Source of the DNA: Phenylobacterium sp.
GTDB lineage: Bacteria > Pseudomonadota > Alphaproteobacteria > Caulobacterales > Caulobacteraceae
Reading direction: 5' to 3'
Assembly: GCF_016793225.1 (NCBI RefSeq)
Contig: NZ_JAEUMN010000050.1
Span: 1 to 64,000, forward strand
DNA length: 64,000 bases
Part shown: positions 28,391 through 38,412 of the stretch, one piece after another
Numbering within the stretch: position 1 is the first letter of the stretch
Layout: every line of letters starts with the position of its first letter
The notes under the pieces: model-generated
Told to the model about the DNA's origin: nothing
What the model saw: the letters and a program-made list of their open reading frames with translations, nothing else
The model's database searches: none
Program-made: the position numbers and the translations under genes

Positions 28391-31300
28391 CTAGAAGCGC
28401 TTGCGGAAGCCCACCTCGAAGACCCGGCCCAGCGGATTGCCCTGGGTCAGGTCGTAGTTGTACGGCGAGGGCACGTAGGGCGGGTCCTCGTCGAAGACGT
28501 TCTGGACGCTCGCCGTCAGGGTGACGTCCCACGGCGCTTCCCAGCGCACGACCAGGTCGTGCTGCCAGTAGTCGTCCGACTTGCCCACCGGCTTCAGCGT
28601 CCGGCCCGCGCACGACGTCGAGGCGCAGGTGGCCGCCGGCGTGGTGGCCGAGGCGTCCGGCACGGTGATGAAGAAGGGCGAGCCGAAGGCCGGCGAGGTG
28701 CCCTCGGAGTAGCGGGTCTGCCAGCGCACCGACAGGCCGTCCTTCACATAGGCCAGGAACCCGTTCGCCTTCAGCTCGGGGTACGAGAAGAAGTCGTTCA
28801 GGATGTCGCTGAGGCCGGCGCGATCCTCGGCCGGGGCGATGTTGATGGTGCTCGAGTCCTTCAGCGGCACGGCGCCGCGCTTGTACTTGATCAGGTAGGT
28901 CGCCTCGACGCCCACGGCCCAGTTGGCGTCGAACCAGCCGTCCCAGTCGTACTGGGCCCGGAACTCCAGGCCCGAGGTCTTGGTGTTGGGACCGTTGATG
29001 ATGAAGCTCTTGAGCCGCGCCACGTTCGCGGCGCCGCAGACGCCGGCGAAGGTGAAGCGCGCCTGCAGGTCGGCGAAGGCCGCCTGGCCGCAGTTCACGT
29101 TGCTGTTGTTCGGGAACATCGTGGCGTAGAGGCGAGAGCCGCTTTCCTCGATGATCTCGTCCTTGAACTTGAAATTGAAGTAGTCGAGCGTCGCCTGGAA
29201 GCCGCCGAACTCGACGATGGCGCCGATATTGTAGGTGTCGGCCTTCTCGGGCTTCAGGTCGGGGTTGCCGCAGGACTGGAAGGCGCGATAGGCGCTGCCC
29301 AGCACGCGGACCCCGTTGTTGCAGTTGTTGCCCGTCAGGCCCGGCCCGGGCGCGCGGAACGTGGTGCTGGCGCTGCCGCGCAGGGCGAGGAAGTCGGTCG
29401 CCTGCCACTTCACCGCGACCTTGGGGTTGGTCGTGGAGCCGATGCCGCCCTGGTAGTCCTCATGGCGGATCGCGAAGTTGACGTTCAGCGCGTCGGTGAT
29501 CGGCACCTGGAGCTCGCCGAAGACCGCCTTCACGTTCGCGTCGTCGTCGCGATCGACGTTCGAGCCGAAGAACTGCAGCGGGCCGGTGGCGTCGGCGCAG
29601 GAGGGCCGATCCGGGCAGGGGTTCTCGGCGGCGTTGAAGAACGGGCCGTACTTCCGGATTTCGCGGCTGTAGCGGTACTGCGCGCCCAGGGCCCAGGCGA
29701 CGGCGCCGCCGCCCAGGTCGAGGCCCGTCTCGCCGGAGAAGACGGCGTCGACGACCAGGATCTGGTTGGTGAGCACGTTGGTGTAGGTCCCGAACAGCCC
29801 GCCCACCACATCGCGGTCGTTGGCCACCGACGAGTTGAAGAAGGGGTTCGGCTGCCCGTTGACCAGGCTGCTCTGGACCCCGTTGGTGAAGGGGTTGAAG
29901 AAGAAGCAGCCCAGGGCCGCGTTGCCGGCGCCGGTCGTGAAGTTGGCGGTCTCGGCGGCGGTGCACTGGTCGGCCGCGCCGGCCTTGCTGCCGAAGCCGC
30001 GGAGCGCCAGCTGGAGGTTGCGCACCAGGATGTCCCGCGTCGTCGCGGTGTTCTTCTGCTCCATGTACGTCACCGCGGTGTCGTACTTGATCCCCGCCCA
30101 CAGGTTGCCCTTGAACCCGCCGGAGATGCGGAAGCCCTCGTTGACGATGGACTGGTGGTCCGCGCCGTCCTTGTAGGTGGGGTTGCCGCCGAACGAGAGC
30201 GCCCGCCAGCCCAGCTGGACGATATCGACGCCCCGGGCCCCGCCCGGCGCGCCCGGCTGGGCGCCGGTGGTGCTGAAGGCGCCGGCCCGGATGGCCGCGC
30301 ACTCGGTGGCGGTCAGCGGCGCCCGGCAGTCGTTGATCAGCGCCAGGAAGCCCGGGTTGTTCACCGGCACGTTGAACGGCACCGAGAGGTTCGCGCCCGT
30401 CGCCGCGCTGGGCGAGAACGACGTGCCGCCGTCGGCCACGCGCGAGGGGTACTGCGCCGTCAGGTTGGACGGCGAGATCCGCTGCACGGGCGTGTCGTTC
30501 TTGGTCCACGCCACTTCGCCGTGGAACGACAGGTTCTCGGAGAAGTCGAAGTTGACCTCGCCGTAGATCTGGTAGTGGTCCTCGCGGTTCACGAGATCGT
30601 TGAAGTTGGAGAACTGGAACCGGCACCCGGTCCCGGTGCCCGAGGTCGCCGGGTTCAGCGCGCCCGTCGGCACCGCGAAGGACACGGTGGCGCCCTGGTT
30701 GGGCTGGCCGGCGAGCGGGTTCTGGAACGTGACGTTGCGGGTCAGCGTCCCGCCCAGTTCCTCGCAGCCGTTGTCGCGGAAGGCGGTGGCGCCGGCCACG
30801 TAGAAGCCGGGGTTGGACGCGCCGGTGAAGCCCGCGGCGCCCGAGGAGCCCGCGAAGTCGAACGGCTTCAGCGCGAAGTCGCGGTCATGGATGTCGAGGC
30901 GCGAGCGGTGGCGGTAGCCGGCCGTCAGCAGGACGTTGCCGTTGTCGAACTTCTTCCCCCAGGCGGCGTTGGCGTTGTAGTCGCCGTTGGTGTCGTTGAT
31001 CAGGGCGTACTCGCCGTCGATCTCAAGCCCGTCCAGGTCCTTTCGGGTGATGAAGTTCACCACGCCGCCGATGGCGTCCGAGCCGTAGGTCGCGGCCGCG
31101 CCGTCCTTCAGGATCTCGATGCGGCCGACCGCGGCCGTCGGGATGAAGTTCAGGTTCGCGCCGCCGCCCTGGAAGGCCGCCGCGGGGCTGTCCGCAAGCC
31201 GCCGGCCGTTCATCAGGGTCAGCGTGCGCGCCGCGCCGAAGCCCCGCAGGTTGATGGTCGCGGTGCCCGCGCCGCCGTTGTAGCGGTTGGATTCCCCCAG

Positions 31301-31561
31301 CGACGACTGCGAGGCGGTGATCGTCTTCACCAGCTGGACGATGGTGGGCGAGCCCTGCTTCTCCAGGTCCTCGGTCGAGAGGACGTCGACCGGCAGGGCC
31401 GAGTCCTCGGGCGTGCCGGCGATGAATGAGCCGGTGACGACCACCTCCTCGACTTCCGAGGGCGCGGTCGCGGCGGTCTGAGCCGCCGCGGTGTTGAAAA
31501 GTCCGAATGAAATGGCGACGGCCAGCATCGAGCCGCCGCAGAAATAACTACGCTTGAGCAT
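28391..31561 (-). CDS. TonB-dependent receptor 1 of the array
   Basis: The 1056-residue outer-membrane receptor starts with a signal peptide MLKRSYFCGGSMLAVAIS and mature start near AAAQTA. A TonB-box-like EVEEVVVTGSF is followed by a plug domain (SPTIVQLVKTI, LMNGRRL, IEILKDGAAATYGSDAIGG). The rest is a large 22-strand barrel ending in the C-terminal aromatic RKRF that BAM recognises. The frame opens at 31591, but the ATG at 31561 has GGGGAGGAAAC 3 nt upstream. It is closest to receptor 2. The ligand is unknown: no transporter, sigma/anti-sigma pair or catabolic gene is linked. Confidence 0.93.
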   Translation of the reverse strand: MLKRSYFCGGSMLAVAISFGLFNTAAAQTAATAPSEVEEVVVTGSFIAGTPEDSALPVDVLSTEDLEKQGSPTIVQLVKTITASQSSLGESNRYNGGAGTATINLRGFGAARTLTLMNGRRLADSPAAAFQGGGANLNFIPTAAVGRIEILKDGAAATYGSDAIGGVVNFITRKDLDGLEIDGEYALINDTNGDYNANAAWGKKFDNGNVLLTAGYRHRSRLDIHDRDFALKPFDFAGSSGAAGFTGASNPGFYVAGATAFRDNGCEELGGTLTRNVTFQNPLAGQPNQGATVSFAVPTGALNPATSGTGTGCRFQFSNFNDLVNREDHYQIYGEVNFDFSENLSFHGEVAWTKNDTPVQRISPSNLTAQYPSRVADGGTSFSPSAATGANLSVPFNVPVNNPGFLALINDCRAPLTATECAAIRAGAFSTTGAQPGAPGGARGVDIVQLGWRALSFGGNPTYKDGADHQSIVNEGFRISGGFKGNLWAGIKYDTAVTYMEQKNTATTRDILVRNLQLALRGFGSKAGAADQCTAAETANFTTGAGNAALGCFFFNPFTNGVQSSLVNGQPNPFFNSSVANDRDVVGGLFGTYTNVLTNQILVVDAVFSGETGLDLGGGAVAWALGAQYRYSREIRKYGPFFNAAENPCPDRPSCADATGPLQFFGSNVDRDDDANVKAVFGELQVPITDALNVNFAIRHEDYQGGIGSTTNPKVAVKWQATDFLALRGSASTTFRAPGPGLTGNNCNNGVRVLGSAYRAFQSCGNPDLKPEKADTYNIGAIVEFGGFQATLDYFNFKFKDEIIEESGSRLYATMFPNNSNVNCGQAAFADLQARFTFAGVCGAANVARLKSFIINGPNTKTSGLEFRAQYDWDGWFDANWAVGVEATYLIKYKRGAVPLKDSSTINIAPAEDRAGLSDILNDFFSYPELKANGFLAYVKDGLSVRWQTRYSEGTSPAFGSPFFITVPDASATTPAATCASTSCAGRTLKPVGKSDDYWQHDLVVRWEAPWDVTLTASVQNVFDEDPPYVPSPYNYDLTQGNPLGRVFEVGFRKRF

Positions 31562-31615
31562 AATGTTTCCTCCCCCGCGGACGGCGCCCATCTGATGTGT
31601 GGCGTTCCGGCCTTC

Positions 31616-31684
31616 GGTAGAGGGATGATTGGCGACAATTCGGGAAACCGCCAGCGAATTCCGCAGGGGAAACGTACCGAAATT
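31616..31684 (-). promoter_or_regulatory. Upstream block shared with receptor 2 (copy 1)
   Basis: On the minus strand this block runs from CGGTACGTTTCC through GCGGAATTCGCTGGCG and TTTCCCGAATTG to AATCATCC. It matches the block upstream of receptor 2 at 35009-35073 with few changes and ends about 55 bp before the ATG. It probably contains the promoter or a regulator site and was duplicated with the gene. Confidence 0.6.
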
Positions 31685-31768
31685 AGGAAGCCGTCGTCCG
31701 GGCCCCGCACGGCGGCCCGCTCAGGCGAGAGGCCCATATCGAGCGTGGCGCGCCGCGCTTAGGAACGA

Positions 31769-31800
31769 ACAGCGCCGCGGAGCGGACCCCGCGGCGCTGT
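31769..31800 (-). terminator. Hairpin downstream of receptor 2
   Basis: ACAGCGCCGCGG (31769-31780) pairs perfectly with CCGCGGCGCTGT (31789-31800), 40 bp after the receptor 2 stop. The U-tract is poor, so termination efficiency is uncertain. Confidence 0.6.
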
Positions 31801-31839
31801 GGATGTCCGGCCGCCCGGGGGCGGCGTGCGCGATGCAGA

Positions 31840-34800
31840 TCAGAACTTCGTCTGCAGGCCGAACTCGAACACGCGGCCCAGCGGGTTCTGGGTCATGTAG
31901 TCGTAGTTGTACTGGCTCTTGTAGAACGGCGGCACGTCGTCCAGCACGTTCTTGACCGAGAGCGTCGCCGTCCACCGTTCCCGGTACGTCAGCCGATAGG
32001 TGACGTCATGGACCCACCGGTCCTTGCGCTTGAGCCGGCTGCCGGCGACGACGGCGTTCACGTCGTCGGTGCCCGACCAGTAGCGCGTGGTCCAGCGGAG
32101 GTTGTGACCGCCGAGGGCGTAGTTCGCGTAGATGTTCCCGCGCAGGCGGGGGTACGAGTAGAAGGCCGACAGGAGTTCGGACTTGCCGACCCGGTTCAGC
32201 GCTCCGTCGAACACGACGTTGGTGCCCAGCAGGAGCCCCGCGCCGCGCTTGTAGTCCGTGAGGATGCTGGCGTCGCCGCCGATCGTCAGCCGGCCGTTGA
32301 AGATCTCGTCCCAGAAGTACGAGGCGTTGAGATCGATGCCGGTGATGTCGGTGTTCGGCCCGTTGATGACGTTGTTGCGCACCGACAGCAGGTTGTTCGG
32401 GTGGCAGGTCGGCACGGTGCGGCCGCCGTACAGGGTGGAGTTGACGGTGTCGGTCCCGAACCGGAAGCGGTCGAACAGGGCGGTGCTGCCGCACTGCCAG
32501 CTGGCCGGATTGGCCGACGGGAACATGGACGTATAGATCCGCGCCGCGGTCTCGGTCGTGATCTCGTTCTTGAAGGCGAACTTGAAGAAGTCGATCTGCG
32601 CCTGGAAGGCGCCGGTCTCGAAGAGGAACCCGACGTTGAACGTGTCGGCCGTCTCGGGATCGAGGTCCGGATTTCCGAACGTCTGCACCGGGCGATAGAG
32701 CGGCGCCCCCGTGATGGGGTTGGTGAACTGGGCCTGGATGAAGCCGAACCCCGGATCCAGGGCCGCGATGGGAGGCGCCCGGAAGGTGGTGCCCGCCGAG
32801 CCCCGGACCGCCACCCAGGGCAGGATCTGCCAGCGGATCGACGCGCGGGGATTGGTCGTCGCGCCGACATTGCCGCCGTAGCGCTCATTGCGGATGGCCA
32901 GGCTCACGACCACGTCGTCGGTGACGGGGGCCTGCAGCTCGCCGAAGAAGGCGACCACGTGCCGGTCCTCCTGGCTTTCGCGGCCCGAGCCGATGAACGT
33001 GAACGGGCCGCCTCCAGGCACCGCGCAGGTCGGCAGACCGTCGCCGTAGGGCTGGCTGTCGACGCAGGGCGTCTTCTCGCCGTCGAAGTTCGAGGACAGG
33101 GAGATGCGCCGCTCGTTGAAGCGCCACTGCGCGCCGACAGCCCAGCTGAGCGGCGTGTCGGTCCACAATCTCAGGCCGCCGAAGTCCCCGGTCAGCTGCG
33201 CCTGCGCCGTGATCAGCTGCTGGGTCGTGGTGGCCACCGCGTCGTCCTGCAGCCAGGCCCAGAGCGCGGGGTCGATCGCCGGCCCCTGGCGCAGGCCGGT
33301 GGCCTGCGCATAGTTCGCGCCGTTGATGCTGGACTGCTGGATCGAGTTGGCGAACGGGTTGAGGTACTGGCAGGCCCCGACGCCGGGCGTTCCCGTGACC
33401 GGGTTGCAGTTCGGCCCGCCCAGCCCACGCAGGGCAAGCTGGATACGATTCACGTAGCGGTCCGGGGTCCGGGCGATCTGCTCGGCCCGCATGTAGTTGA
33501 GGGTCGTCCGCCACTCCCAGCCGTTTTCCAGTTCGCCGATGAAGCCGCCCACCACGCGGAAGGACGTGATCTGGTTGCTCTGCCGGTCGGCGTCGAAGTC
33601 ATGGAGCGGGTTGCCGCCCATGGCCACCGGACGCCACTGGGTCAGGTTCATGGCGACCCCGTTCGTCAGCGCCGCCGCGCAGATGGCCGCGGTGATCTGC
33701 GGCTGGGTCGCCGTCGGGCACGGGTTGAAGAGGGCCTGGAGGCCCGGATTGCTCGCCGGCACGTAGTAGCGCGACTGGATGGCGCCCGGAGCCGCCGGAT
33801 AGGGCGACGTTCCGCCCCCCGGCGACGAGCCGCTCGCCTCGATCGGCGTGGGGAACTGGACGGTGGACTGGGACGCCGACACGCGGTCGTGCGGCACGTC
33901 CGTACGCGACCAGAGGACTTCCCCATGGAAGCGGAGCCGCTCGCTCAGGTTGAAGTTGGCCTCGCCAAACAGGTGGTAATGGTCCTCATGCGCCACCCGG
34001 GTGTCGTGATAGGTGAACGGGTAGAAGCACTGGCCGTTGGGCACGAACGAAAGGCCGCCGAGCTGGGTGCAGCCGGCGTCCGAGAAGGTCGCCGACAGGG
34101 TGCCGCCCAGCGGCTGGCCCGGGCGCGCCGGGTCCGGCAGGAAGCCGCCGTTCGGCCCCAGGACCGGCGTTCCCAGGATCGCGTTGTAGCCGCCGGGATT
34201 GCTGGCGCCCGAGATCCCGCTGATGTTGACGGTGTCGGGGAAGACAGCGTTGGGCAGCGTCCAGGGCAGGTCGTCGCCGTTGAGCTCGCTGCGATGCCGG
34301 TAGGAGGCCGCGAGCAACAGGTTGCCGTTGTCGAACTTCCTGCCCCAGGCGACGGACGCCTCGTAGTCTCCGTTGGATCCGTCGATGAGCGCGTACTTCC
34401 CGTTGGCCTCGAAGCCTTCGAGGTCCTTCCGCGTGATGAAGTTCACCACCCCGGCCACAGCGTCCGACCCGTACGTGGCCGCCGCGCCGTCGCGCAGCAC
34501 CTCGACCTGACCGATCGCGATGGTCGGGACGACGTTGACGTTCACGAACTCCTGGCCCCCGGCGGCGGTGATCGTCGACAGGCGCTCGCCGTTCATGAGC
34601 GACAGCGTGCGGGTCAGTCCGAGGCCCCGCAGATTGATGGTCGCGACGCCGGCCGCGGCGCCGCCGAGGAAGCGATTGGACTCGCCGATGTTGCCGCCCG
34701 AGACGGACGGGATCGTGCGGACGAGGTCCACGAGGGACGGGCTGCCCTGCTCCTTGAGCGATTGGTTGGTGATCACGTCCACGGGCAACGGGGCGTCTTC

Positions 34801-34953
34801 CGGGGTCCCCCGGATGAACGAGCCCGTGACCACGACCTCCTCGACCTCGGACGGCGCGTTCGCGGCGGTCTGCGCGGCGGCGGCGCCGAAGAAGCCAAAT
34901 GAAATCGCGACGGCAAGCATGGAGCCGCCGCAGAGATAGCTGCGCTTGGTCAT
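31840..34953 (-). CDS. TonB-dependent receptor 2 of the array
   Basis: The 1037-residue receptor has the same signal peptide type (MTKRSYLCGGSMLAVAIS), a TonB-box-like EVEEVVVTGSFI, then GTPEDAPLPVDVI and a plug with VEVLRDGAAATYGSDAVAG. The long barrel ends in LQTKF. GGGGGAGGAAAG lies 5 nt before the ATG. Several Cys pairs occur in predicted extracellular loops. It is a paralogue of receptor 1, with which it shares both the coding N-terminus and an upstream block. The substrate is unknown. Confidence 0.93.
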   Translation of the reverse strand: MTKRSYLCGGSMLAVAISFGFFGAAAAQTAANAPSEVEEVVVTGSFIRGTPEDAPLPVDVITNQSLKEQGSPSLVDLVRTIPSVSGGNIGESNRFLGGAAAGVATINLRGLGLTRTLSLMNGERLSTITAAGGQEFVNVNVVPTIAIGQVEVLRDGAAATYGSDAVAGVVNFITRKDLEGFEANGKYALIDGSNGDYEASVAWGRKFDNGNLLLAASYRHRSELNGDDLPWTLPNAVFPDTVNISGISGASNPGGYNAILGTPVLGPNGGFLPDPARPGQPLGGTLSATFSDAGCTQLGGLSFVPNGQCFYPFTYHDTRVAHEDHYHLFGEANFNLSERLRFHGEVLWSRTDVPHDRVSASQSTVQFPTPIEASGSSPGGGTSPYPAAPGAIQSRYYVPASNPGLQALFNPCPTATQPQITAAICAAALTNGVAMNLTQWRPVAMGGNPLHDFDADRQSNQITSFRVVGGFIGELENGWEWRTTLNYMRAEQIARTPDRYVNRIQLALRGLGGPNCNPVTGTPGVGACQYLNPFANSIQQSSINGANYAQATGLRQGPAIDPALWAWLQDDAVATTTQQLITAQAQLTGDFGGLRLWTDTPLSWAVGAQWRFNERRISLSSNFDGEKTPCVDSQPYGDGLPTCAVPGGGPFTFIGSGRESQEDRHVVAFFGELQAPVTDDVVVSLAIRNERYGGNVGATTNPRASIRWQILPWVAVRGSAGTTFRAPPIAALDPGFGFIQAQFTNPITGAPLYRPVQTFGNPDLDPETADTFNVGFLFETGAFQAQIDFFKFAFKNEITTETAARIYTSMFPSANPASWQCGSTALFDRFRFGTDTVNSTLYGGRTVPTCHPNNLLSVRNNVINGPNTDITGIDLNASYFWDEIFNGRLTIGGDASILTDYKRGAGLLLGTNVVFDGALNRVGKSELLSAFYSYPRLRGNIYANYALGGHNLRWTTRYWSGTDDVNAVVAGSRLKRKDRWVHDVTYRLTYRERWTATLSVKNVLDDVPPFYKSQYNYDYMTQNPLGRVFEFGLQTKF

Positions 34954-35008
34954 GTCTTTCCTCCCCCGCGGACGGCCTGCATCTAGCGCGCAGCGTTCTC
35001 CGACCCTT

Positions 35009-35073
35009 GGTATGCGAATGATCGGCGCAATTTCGGGAATGCGCCAGCAGATTCCGCGGAGGAAACGTACCGG
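35009..35073 (-). promoter_or_regulatory. Upstream block shared with receptor 1 (copy 2)
   Basis: The minus strand reads CCGGTACGTTTCC, GCGGAATCTGCTGGCG, ATTCCCGAAATTG, then GATCATTCGCATACC, in the same order and spacing as copy 1 at 31616-31684. Retention outside the coding region suggests a conserved promoter or operator. Confidence 0.6.
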
Positions 35074-35161
35074 ACTTCTGAAACCCCCGGCCCGGGTCCG
35101 GGCAGGCGTCGCCGTACGCGGCGGACCCGCGCTCCGAACCTGGCGGCGGGCGAAAGAAAAA

Positions 35162-35185
35162 CGCCGCCGGGCGGACCCGGCGGCG
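35162..35185 (-). terminator. Rho-independent terminator of receptor 3
   Basis: CGCCGCCGGG (35162-35171) pairs with CCCGGCGGCG (35176-35185) around CGGA. On the minus strand it is followed by TTTTTCTTTC. It sits 33 bp after the receptor 3 stop. Confidence 0.9.
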
Positions 35186-35218
35186 CTGAAGATCGGCTCC
35201 GGTCGCCCGGAGGTCTGA

Positions 35219-38191
35219 TCAGAACTTCTTGCGGGCCCCGATCTTGAAGGTGCGGCCGTAGGGGTTGCCGATGAAGGGGTCGTAGCCCGCTTCCAGGCGC
35301 GCCGCAGACGGATCGCGGTCGAAGATGTTGAACACCGAGGCGGTGACCGTGGTGTCCCAGGGCAGCTGCAGGCGATAGGTCAGGTCGAAGGTGTAGAACT
35401 CCTTCACCCGCAGACCCAGCGTCGTCAGCTGGCAGTTGGTGGCCGTGCCGGCCTGGGCGTTCGCCACGTTGCAGTTCGGCGACGAGCCGGTCTGCACCGT
35501 GGTCGGGCCGCGGTTGTCCGTGGCGCCGCCGACGTACGTCATGTCCATACGCAGGTTGTGCTGGCCGCGGCTGTACTCGGCGTAGGCCGCGCCGCGGAGC
35601 TTCGACACCGTCCCGGGGAAGCGGTCGTAGTTCGTGAACCCGAGGGCGCTGTAGGCCGTGGAGACCAGCACGCCGTTCAGGTTGAACTCGCCGATGTCGT
35701 ACTTCACCAGGCGGCTGAACGAGGCGCCCAGGGTGACATCGCCGCCCATGACGTCGCGGAGCCGGTAGTCGACGTTGCCGTCGATGCCGGTGACCTTGAT
35801 GCGCGGGCCGTTCACGGTGTCGGAGCGGACGCGCTGGATGTCGTTGCCGACGGTGACGCCCTGCGTGCAGGTGTTGTTGTTGTTGAAGGTGATCAGGCCG
35901 CGGAGGGCGCTGCCGCAGTTCACGAACTGCGTGCCGTTCCCGACGCCGCCCACGGCGGTGGCCACGATCTGGGCCGGAACCGTGGTGATCTGGTCTTCGA
36001 CGTTGAAGTGCCAGTAGTCGAGGATCACCCGCAGGCCCTGGACCTCGAAGATGCCGCCCACGTTGTAGGTGAACGCCTTTTCGGGGCCGATGGCCGGGTT
36101 GCCGGTGAAGTCGACCGACTTGAAGTTGTTGCCGGCCGCCTGGATGCCCGAGAGACCGGTCACGGCGTTGTTCGAGCGGTTGCCCGGGGTCGGGCCGCGG
36201 AAGGTGGTGCCGATCGAGCCGCGCAGCGCGAACTGCTCGGCGATCTGCCACTTCAGGGCCAGCTTCGGGTTGGTGGTCGAGCCGGTCAGGCCGCCGTAGT
36301 CCTCGTAGCGGATGGCCGCCTGCGCGTTGATCGTGTCGGTGATCGGCAGGTTGGTTTCCGCGAAGAACGCGTAGACCGAGTCATCCAGCTGCTGCGGCGT
36401 GCCCTGGCCCAGGAAGATGTACGGGCCGGTGGGGAACGCGCAGTTCGTGGCGCCGATCACCGGGCACGGCGCGACGCGCGAGTCCTGGAACGGGCTGCGG
36501 AGCGACGACTGGAAGTCGGACGCGCGGTACTGCGCGCCGGCGGCCCAGCCGATGTTCCCGCCCGGAAGCGCGATGCCCAGTTCGCCGTTCAGCACGAAGT
36601 CGACGACGAAGAGGTCCTGGCGCTGCTGGGTCTGCGAGTTCAGCTCGAAGATCCAGCCGACGAGCTCGGGGCTGTTGGCGTTGGCCGACACGAAGCCCGG
36701 GTTGGTCAGGCCCAGCGCCGGGTTGCCCGCGTAGGCGTTCGAGAACGGGTTGAAGTACTGGCACCCGTTGGCGCCGGCCACCGCGCCCGTGCAGTTCGGG
36801 CCGCCGAAGCCGTTCAGCGCCCGCTGCAGGCGGTCGATGAAGATGTCGGGCGTCGACTGGCGGTTCTGGGTGCGCGAGAAGCTCACGCCCAGGTCGTAGC
36901 CGATGCCGGCGAAGGGCAGTTCGCCCGTCAGGCCGCCCGACACGCGGTAGACGTTGTAGTTGCGGTAGCCGACCTGGCCGCCGTCGCCGAAGATCGGGTT
37001 GCCGCCCGAACCCAGAGGACGGAACAGCGTGAGCGACACGCGGCTGGTGGCCGCGATCGCGGCCGCCGACAGGCCCGCCTGCTGCAGCGCCGTGCGGGCG
37101 CCGGGGTTGGTGATCGGCGTCGAGAACACGCCGACCGAACCCGGACCGTTCGGACCCTGGATCGGCGGGAAGCCGGGCGAGAACCGCATGTGCGGGATGT
37201 CGGTCTTGGCCCAGTAGGCGTCGAGGTGGAACTTGGTCTTGTCGTCCAGGTCGACGTTCACCTGGCCGTAGATGTGGTAGCGGTCCTCATCCTCGATCAG
37301 GTTGTCGAACGGGATGTAGGTGAAGTAGCAGGCCGGGGTCGTGCCGGTGAAACCGGCGAAGCCGCCGACGGAGGCGCAGTTCGGGTCGCGCGTCACGCCC
37401 GCGGTCGGCGCGCCGGTGGCGCTGAGCGGCAGGAACGACGGCGGCTGGCCCAGAACCGAGTAGCCGGACGGGTTGTCCAGGTAGGGCAGGTACGACCAGT
37501 CGCGGTCGGTGGTCTTCAGCTCCGAGCGGTGCTGGTAGCCGGCCGACACCATGATGTCGGCGTTGTCGAAGGTCTTCCCGTAGATGGCGTTGGCCGTGTA
37601 GTCGCCGCCCGAGCCGTCGACGAGACGGTAGTCGCCGCTGACTTCCAGGCCGTCGAACTTGTTGCGGGTGATGAAGTTCACCACGCCGGCGATGGCGTCC
37701 GAGCCGTAGGTCGCCGCGGCGCCGTCCTTCAGCACTTCCACCCGGCCGATGGCCGAGACGGGGAGCAGGTTGGTGTCGACGCCGCCGCTGCCGGCGCCGG
37801 CCGAGGCCACCACGCGGCGGCCGTTCACCAGCACCAGGGTGCGGAGGCTGCCGAGGCTGCGGAGGTTGATAGTGCCCGCGCCGACCTGGCCCTGGGCCGC
37901 GGTAGAGAACTGGTTGGTGTCGCCGAGCACCGGGCCGGAGACCGGCAGGCTCTTGATGAGCTCGATCGTGTTGGGCGAGCCCCGCTTCTGGAGTTCTTCC
38001 GCGCCGATCACCTCGACGGGAAGGGCCGCGTCTTCGGGGGTGCCCCGAATGAACGAACCGGTGACGACCACCTCCTGCACTTCGGACGTGGTGCTGGCCT
38101 GATCGGTCTGGGCCGCGGCGGGCGCGACGACGCCGAGGGCGGCGACGACGGCCACAACCGAGCCGCCGCAGAACTGACTGCGCTTGTTCAT
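35219..38191 (-). CDS. TonB-dependent receptor 3 of the array
   Basis: The 990-residue receptor has the signal peptide MNKRSQFCGGSVVAVVAALG, an EVQEVVVTGSFI TonB box, then GTPEDAALPVEVI, a plug domain (IGRVEVLKDGAAATYGSDAI) and a barrel ending in ARKKF. It is clearly closest to receptor 5: both share the loop segment DNRGPTTVQTG and the Cys-containing TATNCQLTTLGLRV, and near-identical last strands. The RBS region AGGAGGGGAAGGAAAG is less regular than in its neighbours. The substrate is unknown. Confidence 0.93.
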   Translation of the reverse strand: MNKRSQFCGGSVVAVVAALGVVAPAAAQTDQASTTSEVQEVVVTGSFIRGTPEDAALPVEVIGAEELQKRGSPNTIELIKSLPVSGPVLGDTNQFSTAAQGQVGAGTINLRSLGSLRTLVLVNGRRVVASAGAGSGGVDTNLLPVSAIGRVEVLKDGAAATYGSDAIAGVVNFITRNKFDGLEVSGDYRLVDGSGGDYTANAIYGKTFDNADIMVSAGYQHRSELKTTDRDWSYLPYLDNPSGYSVLGQPPSFLPLSATGAPTAGVTRDPNCASVGGFAGFTGTTPACYFTYIPFDNLIEDEDRYHIYGQVNVDLDDKTKFHLDAYWAKTDIPHMRFSPGFPPIQGPNGPGSVGVFSTPITNPGARTALQQAGLSAAAIAATSRVSLTLFRPLGSGGNPIFGDGGQVGYRNYNVYRVSGGLTGELPFAGIGYDLGVSFSRTQNRQSTPDIFIDRLQRALNGFGGPNCTGAVAGANGCQYFNPFSNAYAGNPALGLTNPGFVSANANSPELVGWIFELNSQTQQRQDLFVVDFVLNGELGIALPGGNIGWAAGAQYRASDFQSSLRSPFQDSRVAPCPVIGATNCAFPTGPYIFLGQGTPQQLDDSVYAFFAETNLPITDTINAQAAIRYEDYGGLTGSTTNPKLALKWQIAEQFALRGSIGTTFRGPTPGNRSNNAVTGLSGIQAAGNNFKSVDFTGNPAIGPEKAFTYNVGGIFEVQGLRVILDYWHFNVEDQITTVPAQIVATAVGGVGNGTQFVNCGSALRGLITFNNNNTCTQGVTVGNDIQRVRSDTVNGPRIKVTGIDGNVDYRLRDVMGGDVTLGASFSRLVKYDIGEFNLNGVLVSTAYSALGFTNYDRFPGTVSKLRGAAYAEYSRGQHNLRMDMTYVGGATDNRGPTTVQTGSSPNCNVANAQAGTATNCQLTTLGLRVKEFYTFDLTYRLQLPWDTTVTASVFNIFDRDPSAARLEAGYDPFIGNPYGRTFKIGARKKF

Positions 38192-38356
38192 CTTGATCTT
38201 TCCTTCCCCTCCTGCGGCGTGACGTTCCGCGTCTTGGGCGCGGATCCGTGGCCGGGATCACCATCTCTTTGAACGGGTTCTGCAAAAAATGGAACCGTGT
38301 TTTCTACGATCTCGGCCACAGCGTGGCTTCCGGAACACTAAGCCCCGTAAGGGAAA

Positions 38357-38384
38357 GCGCGCCGCCGGGCTCCCGGCGGCGCGC
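38357..38384 (-). terminator. Rho-independent terminator of receptor 4
   Basis: GCGCGCCGCCGGG (38357-38369) pairs with CCCGGCGGCGCGC (38372-38384). The minus strand then reads TTTCCCTTAC. It lies 29 bp after the receptor 4 stop. Confidence 0.8.
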
Positions 38385-38412
38385 CATTTCCCGGCCGGCC
38401 CGCGGCCGATCG

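Noticed and set aside
28559..31429. A 956-codon open frame on the plus strand opposite receptor 1, and similar long frames opposite the other receptors.
   Set aside because: These are GC-rich antisense shadows: their translations are Arg/Ala/Gly/Val-rich without domains, while the minus strand gives full TonB receptors with signal peptides and ribosome binding sites.
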